Source: a bacterium (GTDB lineage: Bacteria > Myxococcota > UBA727 > JAUIJE01). From it: a stretch of DNA of 64,000 nucleotides. The DNA lies in contig JAUIJE010000008.1 in assembly GCA_030431455.1 (NCBI GenBank), positions 124,001 through 188,000 on the forward strand, written 5' to 3'. The notes under the pieces were generated by a model. It made no database searches and was not told where the DNA came from. It was given only the letters and a program-made list of their open reading frames with translations. This document shows positions 53,240-62,857 of the stretch, piece by piece. Position numbers and translations under genes: made by a program. Numbering within the stretch: the first letter of the stretch is position 1; the number at the start of each line of letters is the position of its first letter.

Positions 53240-56200
53240 GCCAATTTCTCCATGTAGACCTGCAACACCCGACCGTCCACGTCCACGTTTACCGCGTCGC
53301 CGCCCCCGGCGCCAAACGCGATGGAGGTGGCCAACACTTCTTCCGCCACGCGCGCTTCAAACGCTTGGACCGCGCTGCGCATGGCATCGTCATCGGTGAC
53401 CAGGGCGAGGCTCACCCGGTCGGTGATGTCCAAGCCAATGTCTTTGCGCACGCGCTGCAGCTTGCTCACCACTTCGCGCATCAGCCCCTCCTGGCGCAGG
53501 TCGTCGTCCAGGCGGGTGTCGAGGGCCACGGTGAGCTCGCCTTCGCTTTCGATCACCACGTCACCCTTGGGGGTGCGGGTCACGATCACATCCTCGAGGG
53601 TGAGCGCCTCGCCCTGCACCTCGATGCTGCCGCCCCCCACCAAGGTGTCGAACGCGGCGCGATCGAGGCCCGCCACATCCGCGGCGCAGGCTTTCATCCT
53701 CTTGCCCATGCGCTTGCCCAGGGTCTTGTAGTTGGGCTTGAGCGAGACCTCCGCGAGGTCGGCGTCGTCGTGTCGAACCTGCACTTCGCGCACGTTCAGC
53801 TCTTCACAGATGAGCTCGGCGTGGGCCTCCACCGCCGCGCGCACCGCGTCATCGTGGGTCACCACCATCACGTGCCGCAACGGTTGGCGGGTGCGCAGGT
53901 CGTGGGTCTGCCGCAACGCGCGGCCCAAGCCCACCACCGTGCGGGTCACGGCCATGTTCTGTTCCAGGGCCGCGTCGATGCGGTCCTCGAGGGGGGCGGG
54001 ATAGTCCCGCAGGTGCACGCTGTCGTCGGTCTTGCCCGCGGGCTCGGACACGAGGTTTTGGTACATGCTCTCGGTCAAGAACGGCAGCACCGGGGCCATC
54101 AGCTCGGCAAAGGTGACAAGCACTTCGTACAGGGTGGCGTAGGCGCTGCTCTTGTCCTCCCGCCCGGCTTCGTCCTCGGCCTGGCGCCAGAAGCGGCGCC
54201 GGCTGCGGCGGATGTACCAGTTGGTGAGGTGGTCGATGAACCCGAGCAAGGGCGGGATGACCTTGTACAGGTAATAGCCATCCATCTGCTCGTTCACCTC
54301 GCGGACGAGGGACTGCAGCATGGACAGGATCCACCGGTCGAGCTCAGGCCGGTCCGCGGCGGCGGGGGCCTGGGCCACCTGGTCGGGGCTCCACCCGTCG
54401 ACGTTGGCGTACTGCACAAAGAACGACCACGCGTTCTTCAGGGGGATGAGCACCGAGCGCACCACCTCGCGGACCCCCGCCTCCGAGAAGCGCAACGGCT
54501 CGGCCCGCACCACCGGGGAGTTGATGAGGTACGCGCGCAATGCATCTGCACCGTACTCGTCGAGCACCTTGTGGGGGTCGGGGTAGTTCTTTTTGGACTT
54601 GCTCATCTTCTGGCCGTCCTCGGCGAGGACCAACCCGTTGACGACCACGTTCTCGAAGGGGGCCTTGTCGAACAGCGACGCCGACAGCACCAGCAAGGTG
54701 TAGAACCAGCCCCGGGTCTGGTCGAGCCCCTCGGCGATGAACTGCGCGGGGAAGCCACCTTCGAACTTCGCTTTGTTCTCGAACGGATAATGCAACTGCG
54801 CGTACGGCATCGAGCCGGACTCGAACCAGCAGTCGAACACCTCGGGGATGCGCCGCATCTCGGCCTGGCATTTGTCACAGGCGAACGTGAGGTGGTCGAT
54901 CTTGTGCGGGTGCAGGTCGGTGACATCGGCCCCGCTGCGTTGGGCCAAATCCGCGGCCGAACCGATGCACACCGCGTGGTCGCACGACGCGCATTGCCAC
55001 ACCGGGATCGGCGTTCCCCAGAACCGGTTGCGGGAGATGGCCCAGTCGCGGGCCTCGCTCAGCCAGTTGCCGAAGCGCTTTTGCCCCACCGCCTCGGGCA
55101 CCCAGTGGATGCCTTCGTTGATCGCGGCCATGCGGTCCCGCAGGTCCTCGACCTTCACGAACCACACCGGCACGGTCTTGTAGATGAGCGGCGTGCCCGA
55201 GCGCCAACAGAACGGGTAGCTGTGGCGGTAGGTGTCGTGCCGAATGAGGGCGCCGTCGTCCTTGAGCCGGCGGATGATGGGCTTGTCCGCCTCTTTGATG
55301 TTCTGGCCTTTGTAGTCGACCACCGGTTCGGTGAAGCGACCCTCCTCGTCGACGGGGTCCACCGGGTCGATGCCGATTTTTTGGCACGCGGCGAAGTCGT
55401 CCTCACCGAAGGCGGGTGCCATATGCACCAAACCCGTGCCCGACTCGGTGGAGACGTGGCCCGAGGCCATGACCACAAACGCGCCGGTGGCTTTTTTGTC
55501 CGCGTAGTAGGGAAACAATGGGGCATAGCGTTTGCCCACCAGGTCTTGGCCGGTGAGCTGGCCGAGCACCTCGTGATCGTCGCCGAGCACCTTGCCGGCC
55601 AGGGCCTCGGCCACGTAGTACACCGCGCCGTCCTCTTTCCGGCGGGCCTTGACGTACGCCATGTCACTGCCGACGGCGACGCCCAGGTTGGCGGGGAGCG
55701 TCCAGGGGGTGGTGGTCCAGATCAGGAGGTAGGCGTCCTCGTCGTCGAGCTTGAGCCGGACGGTGATCGCGGGGTCGTCCACGTCCCGGTAGTCGGAGTT
55801 GGCCTCAAAGTTGGACAGGGCGGTGGACAGCCGCCACGAGAACGGCATCACCCGCACGCCCTTGTAGACGCGCTTTTTGTCCCAAAGCTGTTGGAACACC
55901 CACCACACGCTCTCCATGAACGACAGGTCCATGGTCTTGTAGTCGTCGTCGAAATCGACCCACCGCCCCATCCGGGTGATGGTGCGCCGCCACTGTTCGG
56001 TGTAGCGCAACACGTTGGCCCGGCAGGCCTCGTTGAATTTGTCGACCCCGTACTCGCGGATGCTCGTCGGCCCCGACAGCCCGAGCTCCTTTTCCATCTC
56101 CATCTCGATGGGCAGCCCGTGGGTGTCCCAGCCGAAGCGCCGCTCGACCCGCTTTTTCTTCATCGCCCAGTAGCGCGGCACCACGTCCTTCAGCGTCGAG

Positions 56201-56394
56201 GCCACCAGGTGGCCGTAGTGGGGCAGCCCCGTGGCGAAGGGGGGGCCGTCGTAGAACACGTAGTGGTTCTCGACGTTCTCTTCGCGTTGGGTCACCGACC
56301 GGGCAAAAGTGTCCGTCTTGGCCCAGTGGGCCAACACGCGTTCTTCTTCCTCGGCCAGCGAAGCCTCGAGGGATACAGGGCGAAAACTCGACAT
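53236..56394 (-). CDS. ileS: isoleucyl-tRNA synthetase
   Basis: 1052 residues, the length of the eukaryote-like (type 2) IleRS rather than the ~940-residue common bacterial form. The HIGH motif appears as HYGH in GLPHYGHLVAST, and KMSKS in DGQKMSKSKKNYPDP. WDTHGLPIE, the editing-domain WTTTPWTLPANLG, and a CxxC zinc site (CDKCQ) are present. Type 2 enzymes are the ones often resistant to mupirocin; that is family knowledge, not shown here. ATG after GGAGAG. Confidence 0.97.
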   Translation of the reverse strand: MSSFRPVSLEASLAEEEERVLAHWAKTDTFARSVTQREENVENHYVFYDGPPFATGLPHYGHLVASTLKDVVPRYWAMKKKRVERRFGWDTHGLPIEMEMEKELGLSGPTSIREYGVDKFNEACRANVLRYTEQWRRTITRMGRWVDFDDDYKTMDLSFMESVWWVFQQLWDKKRVYKGVRVMPFSWRLSTALSNFEANSDYRDVDDPAITVRLKLDDEDAYLLIWTTTPWTLPANLGVAVGSDMAYVKARRKEDGAVYYVAEALAGKVLGDDHEVLGQLTGQDLVGKRYAPLFPYYADKKATGAFVVMASGHVSTESGTGLVHMAPAFGEDDFAACQKIGIDPVDPVDEEGRFTEPVVDYKGQNIKEADKPIIRRLKDDGALIRHDTYRHSYPFCWRSGTPLIYKTVPVWFVKVEDLRDRMAAINEGIHWVPEAVGQKRFGNWLSEARDWAISRNRFWGTPIPVWQCASCDHAVCIGSAADLAQRSGADVTDLHPHKIDHLTFACDKCQAEMRRIPEVFDCWFESGSMPYAQLHYPFENKAKFEGGFPAQFIAEGLDQTRGWFYTLLVLSASLFDKAPFENVVVNGLVLAEDGQKMSKSKKNYPDPHKVLDEYGADALRAYLINSPVVRAEPLRFSEAGVREVVRSVLIPLKNAWSFFVQYANVDGWSPDQVAQAPAAADRPELDRWILSMLQSLVREVNEQMDGYYLYKVIPPLLGFIDHLTNWYIRRSRRRFWRQAEDEAGREDKSSAYATLYEVLVTFAELMAPVLPFLTESMYQNLVSEPAGKTDDSVHLRDYPAPLEDRIDAALEQNMAVTRTVVGLGRALRQTHDLRTRQPLRHVMVVTHDDAVRAAVEAHAELICEELNVREVQVRHDDADLAEVSLKPNYKTLGKRMGKRMKACAADVAGLDRAAFDTLVGGGSIEVQGEALTLEDVIVTRTPKGDVVIESEGELTVALDTRLDDDLRQEGLMREVVSKLQRVRKDIGLDITDRVSLALVTDDDAMRSAVQAFEARVAEEVLATSIAFGAGGGDAVNVDVDGRVLQVYMEKLA
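54538..54551 (+). repeat. dispersed motif copy, full-length
   Basis: CAATGCATCTGCAC, antisense in ileS. The gene strand reads GGT GCA GAT GCA TTG within the conserved YGADALRAYL, five non-preferred codons in a row. A second related copy, TAATGCAACTGCG, lies at 54788-54800. Confidence 0.6.
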
Positions 56395-56456
56395 GGTCTC
56401 TCCGACGGATGACGAGGTGGTCTAGCCCATCGGCGCCCAACCTTCGACCCCCGCCG

Positions 56457-56576
56457 TCAGCCCCCCGGGCCGCGGACCACCGCCCACAGAAGCCAGAGCG
56501 AGACCGCGAACGCGGACGCGCCCAGCGCCCCCAAGAGCCAGCGCACCGCCCGCACCGTCCGCCCGTCGTCGACCAT
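56457..56576 (-). CDS. very small single-pass membrane protein upstream of ileS
   Basis: 39 residues: a charged start (MVDDGRTVRAVR), one hydrophobic helix (about 13-34), and a short RGPGG end. ATG start with only a weak ribosome site. It lies 62 bases before ileS on the same strand and antisense to nothing recognised. It may be real, but its shortness leaves doubt. Confidence 0.42.
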   Translation of the reverse strand: MVDDGRTVRAVRWLLGALGASAFAVSLWLLWAVVRGPGG

Positions 56577-56597
56577 GCCCGATGCTACGCTCCGGGG

Positions 56598-57122
56598 GTG
56601 GGTCGCGCGAGCCGCCTTCTGCTCCTCATGCTCGGGCTTTGCGCCCCCGGGCCCAGCGGCTGCGTGGCCCCGGTGATGCGCGGGCCGGCGGCGCCGCCTT
56701 CTCGGCATCGCTTCGTGGGCGCCCACGGCGTGCCCAACGCCTACGGCGACGGGGTCTGCGTGCTGCGCGCCCCCCACACCCACAGCTACCCGCCGACCCC
56801 CGCGGCCGCGTTCGCCGACACCGCGGACGGCGCCCGCGACACCCGGCCCCGGTATTCCTATTTCGGGCCCCACGCCCACCACGGCCGGAGCTGTTTCCGC
56901 TCGGCCTGGCACATGCACCTCGAGCCGCCGCTTGTGGACCTCAAGGTGTTGCGCGGCCTGGGCGCCTATTCGGAGATGGGGGAGGACCCACTGGTGCCCT
57001 TTGCCGGGCGCCACCCGCCGCGGCCGTGCGACGCGGTGGTCTGCGTGTTCGACAAGCCCCACGGGCACCGGCCCTGCCCGCGCTCGTCGACGACGGACCG
57101 GTCAGAACAGGATGCGGAGTAG
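56598..57122 (+). CDS. His-rich lipoprotein of unknown function
   Basis: 174 residues from GTG at 56598. The hydrophobic signal (LLLLMLGL) ends at GPSGC, a lipobox-like site. The mature part is rich in His and Pro (HTHSYPP, GPHAHHG, WHMHLEPPLVDLK) with several single Cys, which suggests metal binding. No known family. The ribosome site is weak. The last 21 bases overlap the convergent barrel-like gene. Confidence 0.6.
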   Translation: MGRASRLLLLMLGLCAPGPSGCVAPVMRGPAAPPSRHRFVGAHGVPNAYGDGVCVLRAPHTHSYPPTPAAAFADTADGARDTRPRYSYFGPHAHHGRSCFRSAWHMHLEPPLVDLKVLRGLGAYSEMGEDPLVPFAGRHPPRPCDAVVCVFDKPHGHRPCPRSSTTDRSEQDAE

Positions 57123-58082
57123 AAATCCCGCGCTGGGCAACAGCACAAACCCAATGCTTCTGTCTTGGGCAAAGGTGGACGCCGCCGGCGTCCCAAAGTC
57201 ACTGCGCTCGACCCCGATCCCGCCCTCGATCGCCTCCAGGGTCAGGCGCAGGCTCAGCTCCTCGAGGAGGTGGACCTCGGCCGCGCCGCCGAGCGACGCG
57301 GTCCCGGACAACAACAGGCTGCCCACCGTGGTCTCGCTGGGGTCGCCGGCGGTGCCGAGCAGCCGGCTGACGGTGCTGGTCACCCCCCGCCCCAAGGTCC
57401 CGCGCACCCACATCAGGGGCGAGAGCTCGACGCGCTCACCAAACCGAAAGCCGTAGCGCACGCCCAGGCCGGCCCGCAGGCCGAAGGTGAACTGCTCGGT
57501 CAGGGTCTGGTTGAGCGGCCCGCCCCCCGTGCCCGTCGACGTCAAAAGCTCGCCACCTTCTTGCAACAACCGCCCGCCCCCCGACGCCATCAACCACAGG
57601 TCGGCCACCGGCCGGGCCTCGATGACCACCTCGGCCCCGCCCGCGCCCGACGACAGCGCCAAGCCCGCCCCCACCGACCAACTCGGCGCCGGGCTGAGCG
57701 GGGGAATCGTGGGGTGAATAAACGCCGGGGCCCGGGGCCGCTCCAACGTGACCGGCTCGACCGCGAGCTCTTCGGGCTCGTCGCCCACCGTCTCCGGGCC
57801 GGCGTCCTCGTCGTCGAGCGCGTCCGCGCCGGGGTCGTCCTCGTCGTCAAACCGCGCCGAATCGTCCCCCGCCGCCGCGGGGTCACCAGGGTCCGCTTCG
57901 GGTTCGATCACCGCGTCGGGCGGGGGCGGCGGATCCCGCACCTCCTCGATGGGCGGGACCACCGCGTCCCCGTCGACGGCCGCCGCCTCCCCGCCCGGGG
58001 CGGGCGGGGGCGCGGCCGCAGGGGACTGGGCCATCGCCGGCGTGGCGAGGAGCAACACACCGGCGAGGGCTCGACTCCACAT
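57102..58082 (-). CDS. outer-membrane-type protein with acidic linker
   Basis: 326 residues. The signal peptide ends at AMAQS (19). An Ala/Pro/Asp/Glu-rich disordered linker runs to about 125. The C-terminal 200 residues alternate in short beta strands (SWSVGAGLALSS, FTFGLRAGLGVRYGFRFG, LSPLMWVRGTLGRG) and end in LLRILF with a terminal Phe. This fits an outer-membrane beta-barrel with a periplasmic linker. It starts 20 bases after etfA on the same strand. Confidence 0.72.
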   Translation of the reverse strand: MWSRALAGVLLLATPAMAQSPAAAPPPAPGGEAAAVDGDAVVPPIEEVRDPPPPPDAVIEPEADPGDPAAAGDDSARFDDEDDPGADALDDEDAGPETVGDEPEELAVEPVTLERPRAPAFIHPTIPPLSPAPSWSVGAGLALSSGAGGAEVVIEARPVADLWLMASGGGRLLQEGGELLTSTGTGGGPLNQTLTEQFTFGLRAGLGVRYGFRFGERVELSPLMWVRGTLGRGVTSTVSRLLGTAGDPSETTVGSLLLSGTASLGGAAEVHLLEELSLRLTLEAIEGGIGVERSDFGTPAASTFAQDRSIGFVLLPSAGFLLRILF

Positions 58083-58102
58083 GGGCCTGGCGGTGGGCCG
58101 GC

Positions 58103-59050
58103 TCAGCCTTTGATCTCTTTGATCTTGCCGGTCAGCTCGGGGCACACCTTGAACAGGTCCGCCACCAGCCCGTAGTCCGCGACCTGGAAGATGGGCGCTT
58201 CCTCGTCCTTGTTGATGGCGACGATGGTCTTGCTGCCCTTCATCCCGGCCACGTGCTGGATCGCGCCGGAGATGCCCACCGCGATGTACAGGTCGGGGGC
58301 CACGACCTTGCCGGTCTGGCCGACCTGCCAGTCGTTGGGCACCCAGCCCGCGTCGCACACCGCGCGGCTCGCGCCGATGGCGGCGCCGAGCGCGTCGGCC
58401 AGCGGCTCGATCACGTCCTTGAACCCTTCGGGCCCTTTGACGCCCCGGCCGCCCGAGACCACGACGTCGGCGTCGCCGAGTTGTGGCCGATCGGACTGCA
58501 CCGCGTCGAAGCCGACGAAGCTCATCTTGCTCTCCCCGGGATCGGCCGCGAACGCGCTCACCGACCCGCCGGCGCCTTCGGCCTTGGGCTCGAACTCGGT
58601 GGGCCGCACGGTGATGACCTTCTTGGCCGAGGTCACCTCGATGGTGCCGATGACGTTGCCGGCCCACATCGGGCGCTTGAACGTCTTGTCGTCGACGACC
58701 TCCTGGATGTCCGAGGCCATGCCCGCGTCGAGGCGCGCGGCCACCCGGGGCATCAGGTCTTTGCCCGCGGCGGTGGCGCCGGCCCACACGTGGGTGGCGC
58801 TGATGCTGGCCGCGCAGTCGGCGATGACCTTGGCGTAGGGCTGGGCGAGTTGGTGGGCGAGGCCTTCGTGCTCGGCGTGGTGCACGGTGCCGACGTATTT
58901 GGCCATGGCTTCGGCCACCGCGGCGGTGCCTTGGCCGAGCACAATGCCGTGTACATCGCCGCCGGCTTTGTCCGCGGCGGTGATGGCGCACAGGGTGGCC
59001 TTGGTGAGGGTTCCGTTGTTGTGTTCAGCGACGACGAGATGGGTAGCCAT
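58103..59050 (-). CDS. etfA: electron transfer flavoprotein subunit alpha
   Basis: 315 residues. The C-terminal FAD-binding domain is complete: [52 protein letters not shown], and [17 protein letters not shown]. EtfA with EtfB carries electrons from acyl-CoA and other flavin dehydrogenases to the quinone pool. ATG after AGGA. It follows etfB by 35 bases, an operon. PutA-type proline use and amino-acid catabolism in this window would feed such a system. Confidence 0.97.
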   Translation of the reverse strand: MATHLVVAEHNNGTLTKATLCAITAADKAGGDVHGIVLGQGTAAVAEAMAKYVGTVHHAEHEGLAHQLAQPYAKVIADCAASISATHVWAGATAAGKDLMPRVAARLDAGMASDIQEVVDDKTFKRPMWAGNVIGTIEVTSAKKVITVRPTEFEPKAEGAGGSVSAFAADPGESKMSFVGFDAVQSDRPQLGDADVVVSGGRGVKGPEGFKDVIEPLADALGAAIGASRAVCDAGWVPNDWQVGQTGKVVAPDLYIAVGISGAIQHVAGMKGSKTIVAINKDEEAPIFQVADYGLVADLFKVCPELTGKIKEIKG

Positions 59051-59085
59051 GTCGAGGTCCTTTCATGAAGAGGTGCAGAGGTCGC

Positions 59086-59835
59086 TCAGAGCGCCTTGGC
59101 TTCGTTTTGCAGCTTGTCCACGAGGGTGGCGACGTCGGGTACGATTTGGCCGGCGCTTTTTTGCGGCGGCTCCTCGAGGCCTTTGACCACCACCTGGAGC
59201 GCGAGGTCGACGCCGAGGTCAGCGGGGCTGACCTCTTTGAGCGGCTTGCGCTTGGCTTTCATGATCCCGGGCAACGATGCATAGCGGGGCTCGTTGAGCC
59301 GGAGGTCGGTGGTGACCACCGCGGGCAGCGTGCAAGACACGGTCTCGAGGCCGCCGTCGGCTTCGCGGATCACGGTGACCTTGCCGTCCTCGACGGTCAC
59401 GGTGTTGGCGAAGGTGGCTTGGCCCCAGCCCAAACGCTCGGCGAGCATCTGGGCCGCTTGGTTGGAGTCCCCGTCGATGGCTTGTTTGCCCATGATCACC
59501 ATGTCCGGCGACTCTTCGGCCACGAGCTTCTCGAGGATTTTCGCGACCCCGGCGGAGTCGAGCTCGGCGTCGTTGCTGGTCACGAGCACACCGCGATCGG
59601 CGCCCATGGCCAGCGCGCTGCGAATCTGTTGGGTCGCGTCCTTGTCGCCGATGGACACCACGACCACTTCGCCGCCGTGCTTTTCCTTGAGGCGCAGGGC
59701 CTCCTCGACGCCGATTTCATCGAAGGGGTTGACGATCATGTTGACGCCATCGGTCACGATGCCGCTCTTGTCGGCCTTGACTTTGATCTTGGCCTCGTAG
59801 TCGGTCACGCGCTTGACGGTCACGAGAAACTTCAT
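59086..59835 (-). CDS. etfB: electron transfer flavoprotein subunit beta
   Basis: 249 residues from the ATG of MKFLVTVKRV, seven bases after AAGGAG. AMP-binding features and the family pattern are present: NPFDEIGVEEALRLKE, ALAMGADRGVLV, GKQAIDGDSNQAAQMLAE, and AVVTTDLRLNEPRYASLPGIMKAKRKP, the beta-subunit signature containing the recognition loop. Partner of etfA. The 127-base gap to the PilZ gene upstream probably holds the promoter. Confidence 0.97.
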   Translation of the reverse strand: MKFLVTVKRVTDYEAKIKVKADKSGIVTDGVNMIVNPFDEIGVEEALRLKEKHGGEVVVVSIGDKDATQQIRSALAMGADRGVLVTSNDAELDSAGVAKILEKLVAEESPDMVIMGKQAIDGDSNQAAQMLAERLGWGQATFANTVTVEDGKVTVIREADGGLETVSCTLPAVVTTDLRLNEPRYASLPGIMKAKRKPLKEVSPADLGVDLALQVVVKGLEEPPQKSAGQIVPDVATLVDKLQNEAKAL

Positions 59836-59962
59836 GCTGCACTCCTTGCCCCGCGAGCGTGCGGGCCCCGCTCCGCCGTCGACGAACGTTCGCGCCGATC
59901 GCCGGAGTCGGACCGCTCTAGCCTTTTTGTTCCGAGCAAACAAGCCTGGGTTGTGCGGTGCG

Positions 59963-60691
59963 TCAGCTGGGCTCGTCCGAGGGGCGCGGGGGCCGCGGGA
60001 CCCGGACCAGCAACTCATCGATGGCCTTGCTCTTGATCTCCGCCACCAGCCGCTCCACCCGCGCCTTCTTTTTCGCGCTGTCGAACAAGAACTCAAGCCC
60101 GACCCCATCACCCCGGGTCCACGCCACCCGGGCCCGCAGGCCGATGCCGAACAGCTTCCCCGGCGTCTTCAGCACCACGTCGATGACCTGATCGACCGCG
60201 AACGCGGCCTGCAGCAACACGAACGCGCCGCCCTCGCTGACGTCGTCGGTGGTGCCGTGGGCGGTGCCCGCCGGCCCCTTGGCCTTGACCGGAATTGCGG
60301 CCGGGAAGCGCCGCGACCCGCGGTGCACCATCGTGACCTCTTTGCCCATCGCGTAGTCGAGCAGAAGCTTGCGGGTGCCGTTGTCTTCGGCCACGAACTC
60401 GATGCCCACCCCGGGGGGCAAGGCCTTGCTCGACCCGCGCGAGCGGCGCCAGCGCACCTCGCCGCGGATGCGGAAATGCATGTGCTCCTCGAGGAAGTTC
60501 ACCTCGAGGTCGATCTCGTCGCCGAGGTCGAGCCCGACCATCCCCGCGATGAACAGGCCGCCGATGCCGGCCTTCTCAAAATACATGTCGAGGAAGTGGG
60601 CCCGGTTTTTCACCGGGACCATCAGGGTGGTTCTGCTGCCGCGTGCGGTGATGCGCGCCTGAGGCCGATCGCCGCCCGGTTGCTCGTCCAC
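59963..60691 (-). CDS. PilZ-domain protein, two PilZ-like halves
   Basis: 242 residues. The C-terminal half (about 120-225) has the c-di-GMP-binding pattern: RGSRRF (R-x3-R) near 126-131 and DVSEGGAF (D-x-S-x-x-G) near 153-160. The N-terminal half (about 12-115) has a similar strand order, with RGSRTTLMVPVKN and AGIGGLFIAG, but lacks the binding residues; it resembles YcgR-N. Binding c-di-GMP at the junction would alter partner contacts, for example in motility. GTG four bases after GGAGG, 27 bases after the Cys-rich secreted protein gene. Confidence 0.85.
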   Translation of the reverse strand: MDEQPGGDRPQARITARGSRTTLMVPVKNRAHFLDMYFEKAGIGGLFIAGMVGLDLGDEIDLEVNFLEEHMHFRIRGEVRWRRSRGSSKALPPGVGIEFVAEDNGTRKLLLDYAMGKEVTMVHRGSRRFPAAIPVKAKGPAGTAHGTTDDVSEGGAFVLLQAAFAVDQVIDVVLKTPGKLFGIGLRARVAWTRGDGVGLEFLFDSAKKKARVERLVAEIKSKAIDELLVRVPRPPRPSDEPS

Positions 60692-60718
60692 CCCGCCTCC
60701 CCCCGTCGGCGACGCCGC

Positions 60719-62704
60719 TCAGGGCACGTTGCGCGACAGCAGCGTCAACCGGGGGCGCTCGATGCCGCGGGCGTCGAGCTCGGCCTTGACGCTGATGACG
60801 TAGGCCGCCCCGTCGTCGATGACCATGTCCGTATAGAAGCCCTGGGCCCCCTCGTCGAGCAAAACCTCCGGGGTCCAGGCCGCGCCGTTGCTGGCCGCGA
60901 ACTTCAGATCCAATGTCGACGCATCCTGGTAGGCGACCACGACCTCGTTGCCGGCGATGAGGGCCTTGGCCCCCGCGCCGACGAAGCGCGAACCGGGCAC
61001 CCCCGGCACCGAGCCCACGTCGACGACCTGCACGGTGCCGGCGGCGCCGAGCTGTCCTTGCCAGGCCTTGAGCTTGTGCCGGGAGAAGTCCGTGTACACG
61101 ATCACGTAGTCCGCGCCGCGGCGGTCAATGGACGGGAACCGCCCGATGTCGCCGTCTTCGCGACCGGATTGACCATCCCCGCTCACGAGGTGGGTCTCGA
61201 TGTTGCCGCCCGCGGTGAGCTTGGCCGCGTACAGGTCGCCGTCGATGGAATCGTAGTAGGCCATGACGAGGTCGACGCTGTCGTAGCGAATCGAGGGGTG
61301 CAGGCCGCGCGCCCGGGGGAAGCCGGGGTGGGCGGTGGGCAACGGCGGGCCCGCGCACCCGGTGGTGTTCCCGTCGGGGTCGGGCGCGGAGAGGATCACG
61401 CAGGTTTCTTTTTCGCTGCAGGTGTCGGGGCAGGTCGCGGCGATGTTGCGGCAGGCGACGTCGCCGTCGAGCACACAGACTTGGTTGCCCGCGCAGGTGC
61501 CGTCACAGGGGTCGACCTTGGCCCGGGCGTCGATGACGTAGAAGTCCCAGTCCGCTTGCGACGCGGGGGTGCCGACCCGGGAGCGGGCGACCTTGAGCGC
61601 GCTGCCCGGTCCCGCCACCCCCGGCAATCCCGTCACATTGTGCACGAGGTAGGCGATGGCGATCTCGCCGGTGGGCGGGTTGACCGTCACCTCGTTGAAC
61701 ACCCCGACGGTGCCGCCCTCGGTGGGGGTGTCGAGGGTGTAGGTCTCAAAGGTCCCGTTGGTCTGTTGGATCGCGACCTTGAGGGATTTGTTGTCGACGT
61801 CGTGGTAGGCGATGCGGGCGTGACCCTGCGCGTTGGTCCCGATGCCGGTGTGGGTGCCCACGTTGGGGCCGGGCTCGGTCACCCCCCCGCGCGGCCCGGT
61901 GGCGAGGGCGCGCACTTCGCCCGCCGCGGGCACACCGTCGACGTAGTCCACGCGGGTGATCTGCCCGCCGACCTTGGCGTAGTGGACGAGCACGGCGTCG
62001 CCGTACTCGGCATCGTAGGCCGACACCAACACCTCGTTGGGGGTCTTGGCGATGGCCGCGTACCGCCCGAACCGGGTGGGCACGATGGGGGGCAGCGCCT
62101 TGCATTGGCATAGGGCCGGGCAACACATCTCGCCGCTCATGCCGTCGGGGTCTTGCAGCACCAACAACCCGTCGCAGGTGCCGGTGCAGCCTTGGGCGCC
62201 GGGCCCGACCGGGGCGCAGGTGCCGGTGATGACGTCGCACACTTCACCGTCGGCGCAGCCTCCGCCGCAGGGCGCGTCCTTCACGCACACGCTCGAAAAG
62301 CAGGTCCGGCCCTCGCCGCAGTCCGCGTCGCCGTCGCAGCGCTCGTACGAGCAGGTGAGCACGGGATCGCGATCGCCGATCACGGTCTCGAGGCAACGCT
62401 GGGCGGGATCGTCGCAGTCGTCGTCGGTGTCGCAATCGTTGTCGAACTGTTTGGGCCAGCAGATGCCGAAGTCCTCGCGGCACCGGTGCCCCGGGCAGCA
62501 GTCCCCGTCGGTCTCGCAGCTGTCCTCGACGCACTCGCCGAACCGGCGGACCGTGCCCGCGCCGCACGGCTCGGTGGCGGAACACACCGGCGGGGGCTCG
62601 GGGATGGGATTGAGGACCTCGCCGCAATCACATGCCTGTTGGGCGCTGAGGCCGAAGAAGGCAAAGGTGATCACCAACGCGCCGCGGGTCAGCGCAAAGG
62701 CCAT
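60719..62704 (-). CDS. Cys-rich secreted protein with beta-propeller-like region
   Basis: 661 residues from the ATG of MAFALTRG. An ATG eleven codons earlier is in frame, but the codons between (ACT GGT CAT GTT GAT GAA) are unlike the gene and look like leader DNA. A signal peptide ends near AQQAC. About 160 residues with over 25 Cys (DxDC, C-x5-C-x6-C) follow. The rest has repeats of HIGxNAQGHARIAYHDV type (YAKVGGQITR, RIAYHDVDNKSLKVA, VDLVMAYYDSIDGDLYAAKL), which suggest a sialidase-like or other propeller. A second Cys patch lies near 410-460. Probably a surface binding protein. Confidence 0.8.
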   Translation of the reverse strand: MAFALTRGALVITFAFFGLSAQQACDCGEVLNPIPEPPPVCSATEPCGAGTVRRFGECVEDSCETDGDCCPGHRCREDFGICWPKQFDNDCDTDDDCDDPAQRCLETVIGDRDPVLTCSYERCDGDADCGEGRTCFSSVCVKDAPCGGGCADGEVCDVITGTCAPVGPGAQGCTGTCDGLLVLQDPDGMSGEMCCPALCQCKALPPIVPTRFGRYAAIAKTPNEVLVSAYDAEYGDAVLVHYAKVGGQITRVDYVDGVPAAGEVRALATGPRGGVTEPGPNVGTHTGIGTNAQGHARIAYHDVDNKSLKVAIQQTNGTFETYTLDTPTEGGTVGVFNEVTVNPPTGEIAIAYLVHNVTGLPGVAGPGSALKVARSRVGTPASQADWDFYVIDARAKVDPCDGTCAGNQVCVLDGDVACRNIAATCPDTCSEKETCVILSAPDPDGNTTGCAGPPLPTAHPGFPRARGLHPSIRYDSVDLVMAYYDSIDGDLYAAKLTAGGNIETHLVSGDGQSGREDGDIGRFPSIDRRGADYVIVYTDFSRHKLKAWQGQLGAAGTVQVVDVGSVPGVPGSRFVGAGAKALIAGNEVVVAYQDASTLDLKFAASNGAAWTPEVLLDEGAQGFYTDMVIDDGAAYVISVKAELDARGIERPRLTLLSRNVP

Positions 62705-62724
62705 GGCCCCGCGCGGTTCATCAA

Positions 62725-62738
62725 CATGACCAGTCATG
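62725..62738. promoter_or_regulatory. inverted repeat CATGAC-N2-GTCATG
   Basis: Perfect six-base arms about 21 bases upstream of the chosen start of the Cys-rich secreted protein. An operator is possible. The surrounding bases are AT-rich for this window. Confidence 0.35.
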
Positions 62739-62857
62739 CAGCAAGTCTAGCGCGTGCGCGGGCAATTGCCTGGTCCGTCGTGCCCCCGCGGCCGGCCCGG
62801 GGCCGAGGCGGTCCGGACCCGTCAAAATTCCGTAATATTTTTAAGCACTTAGACCAC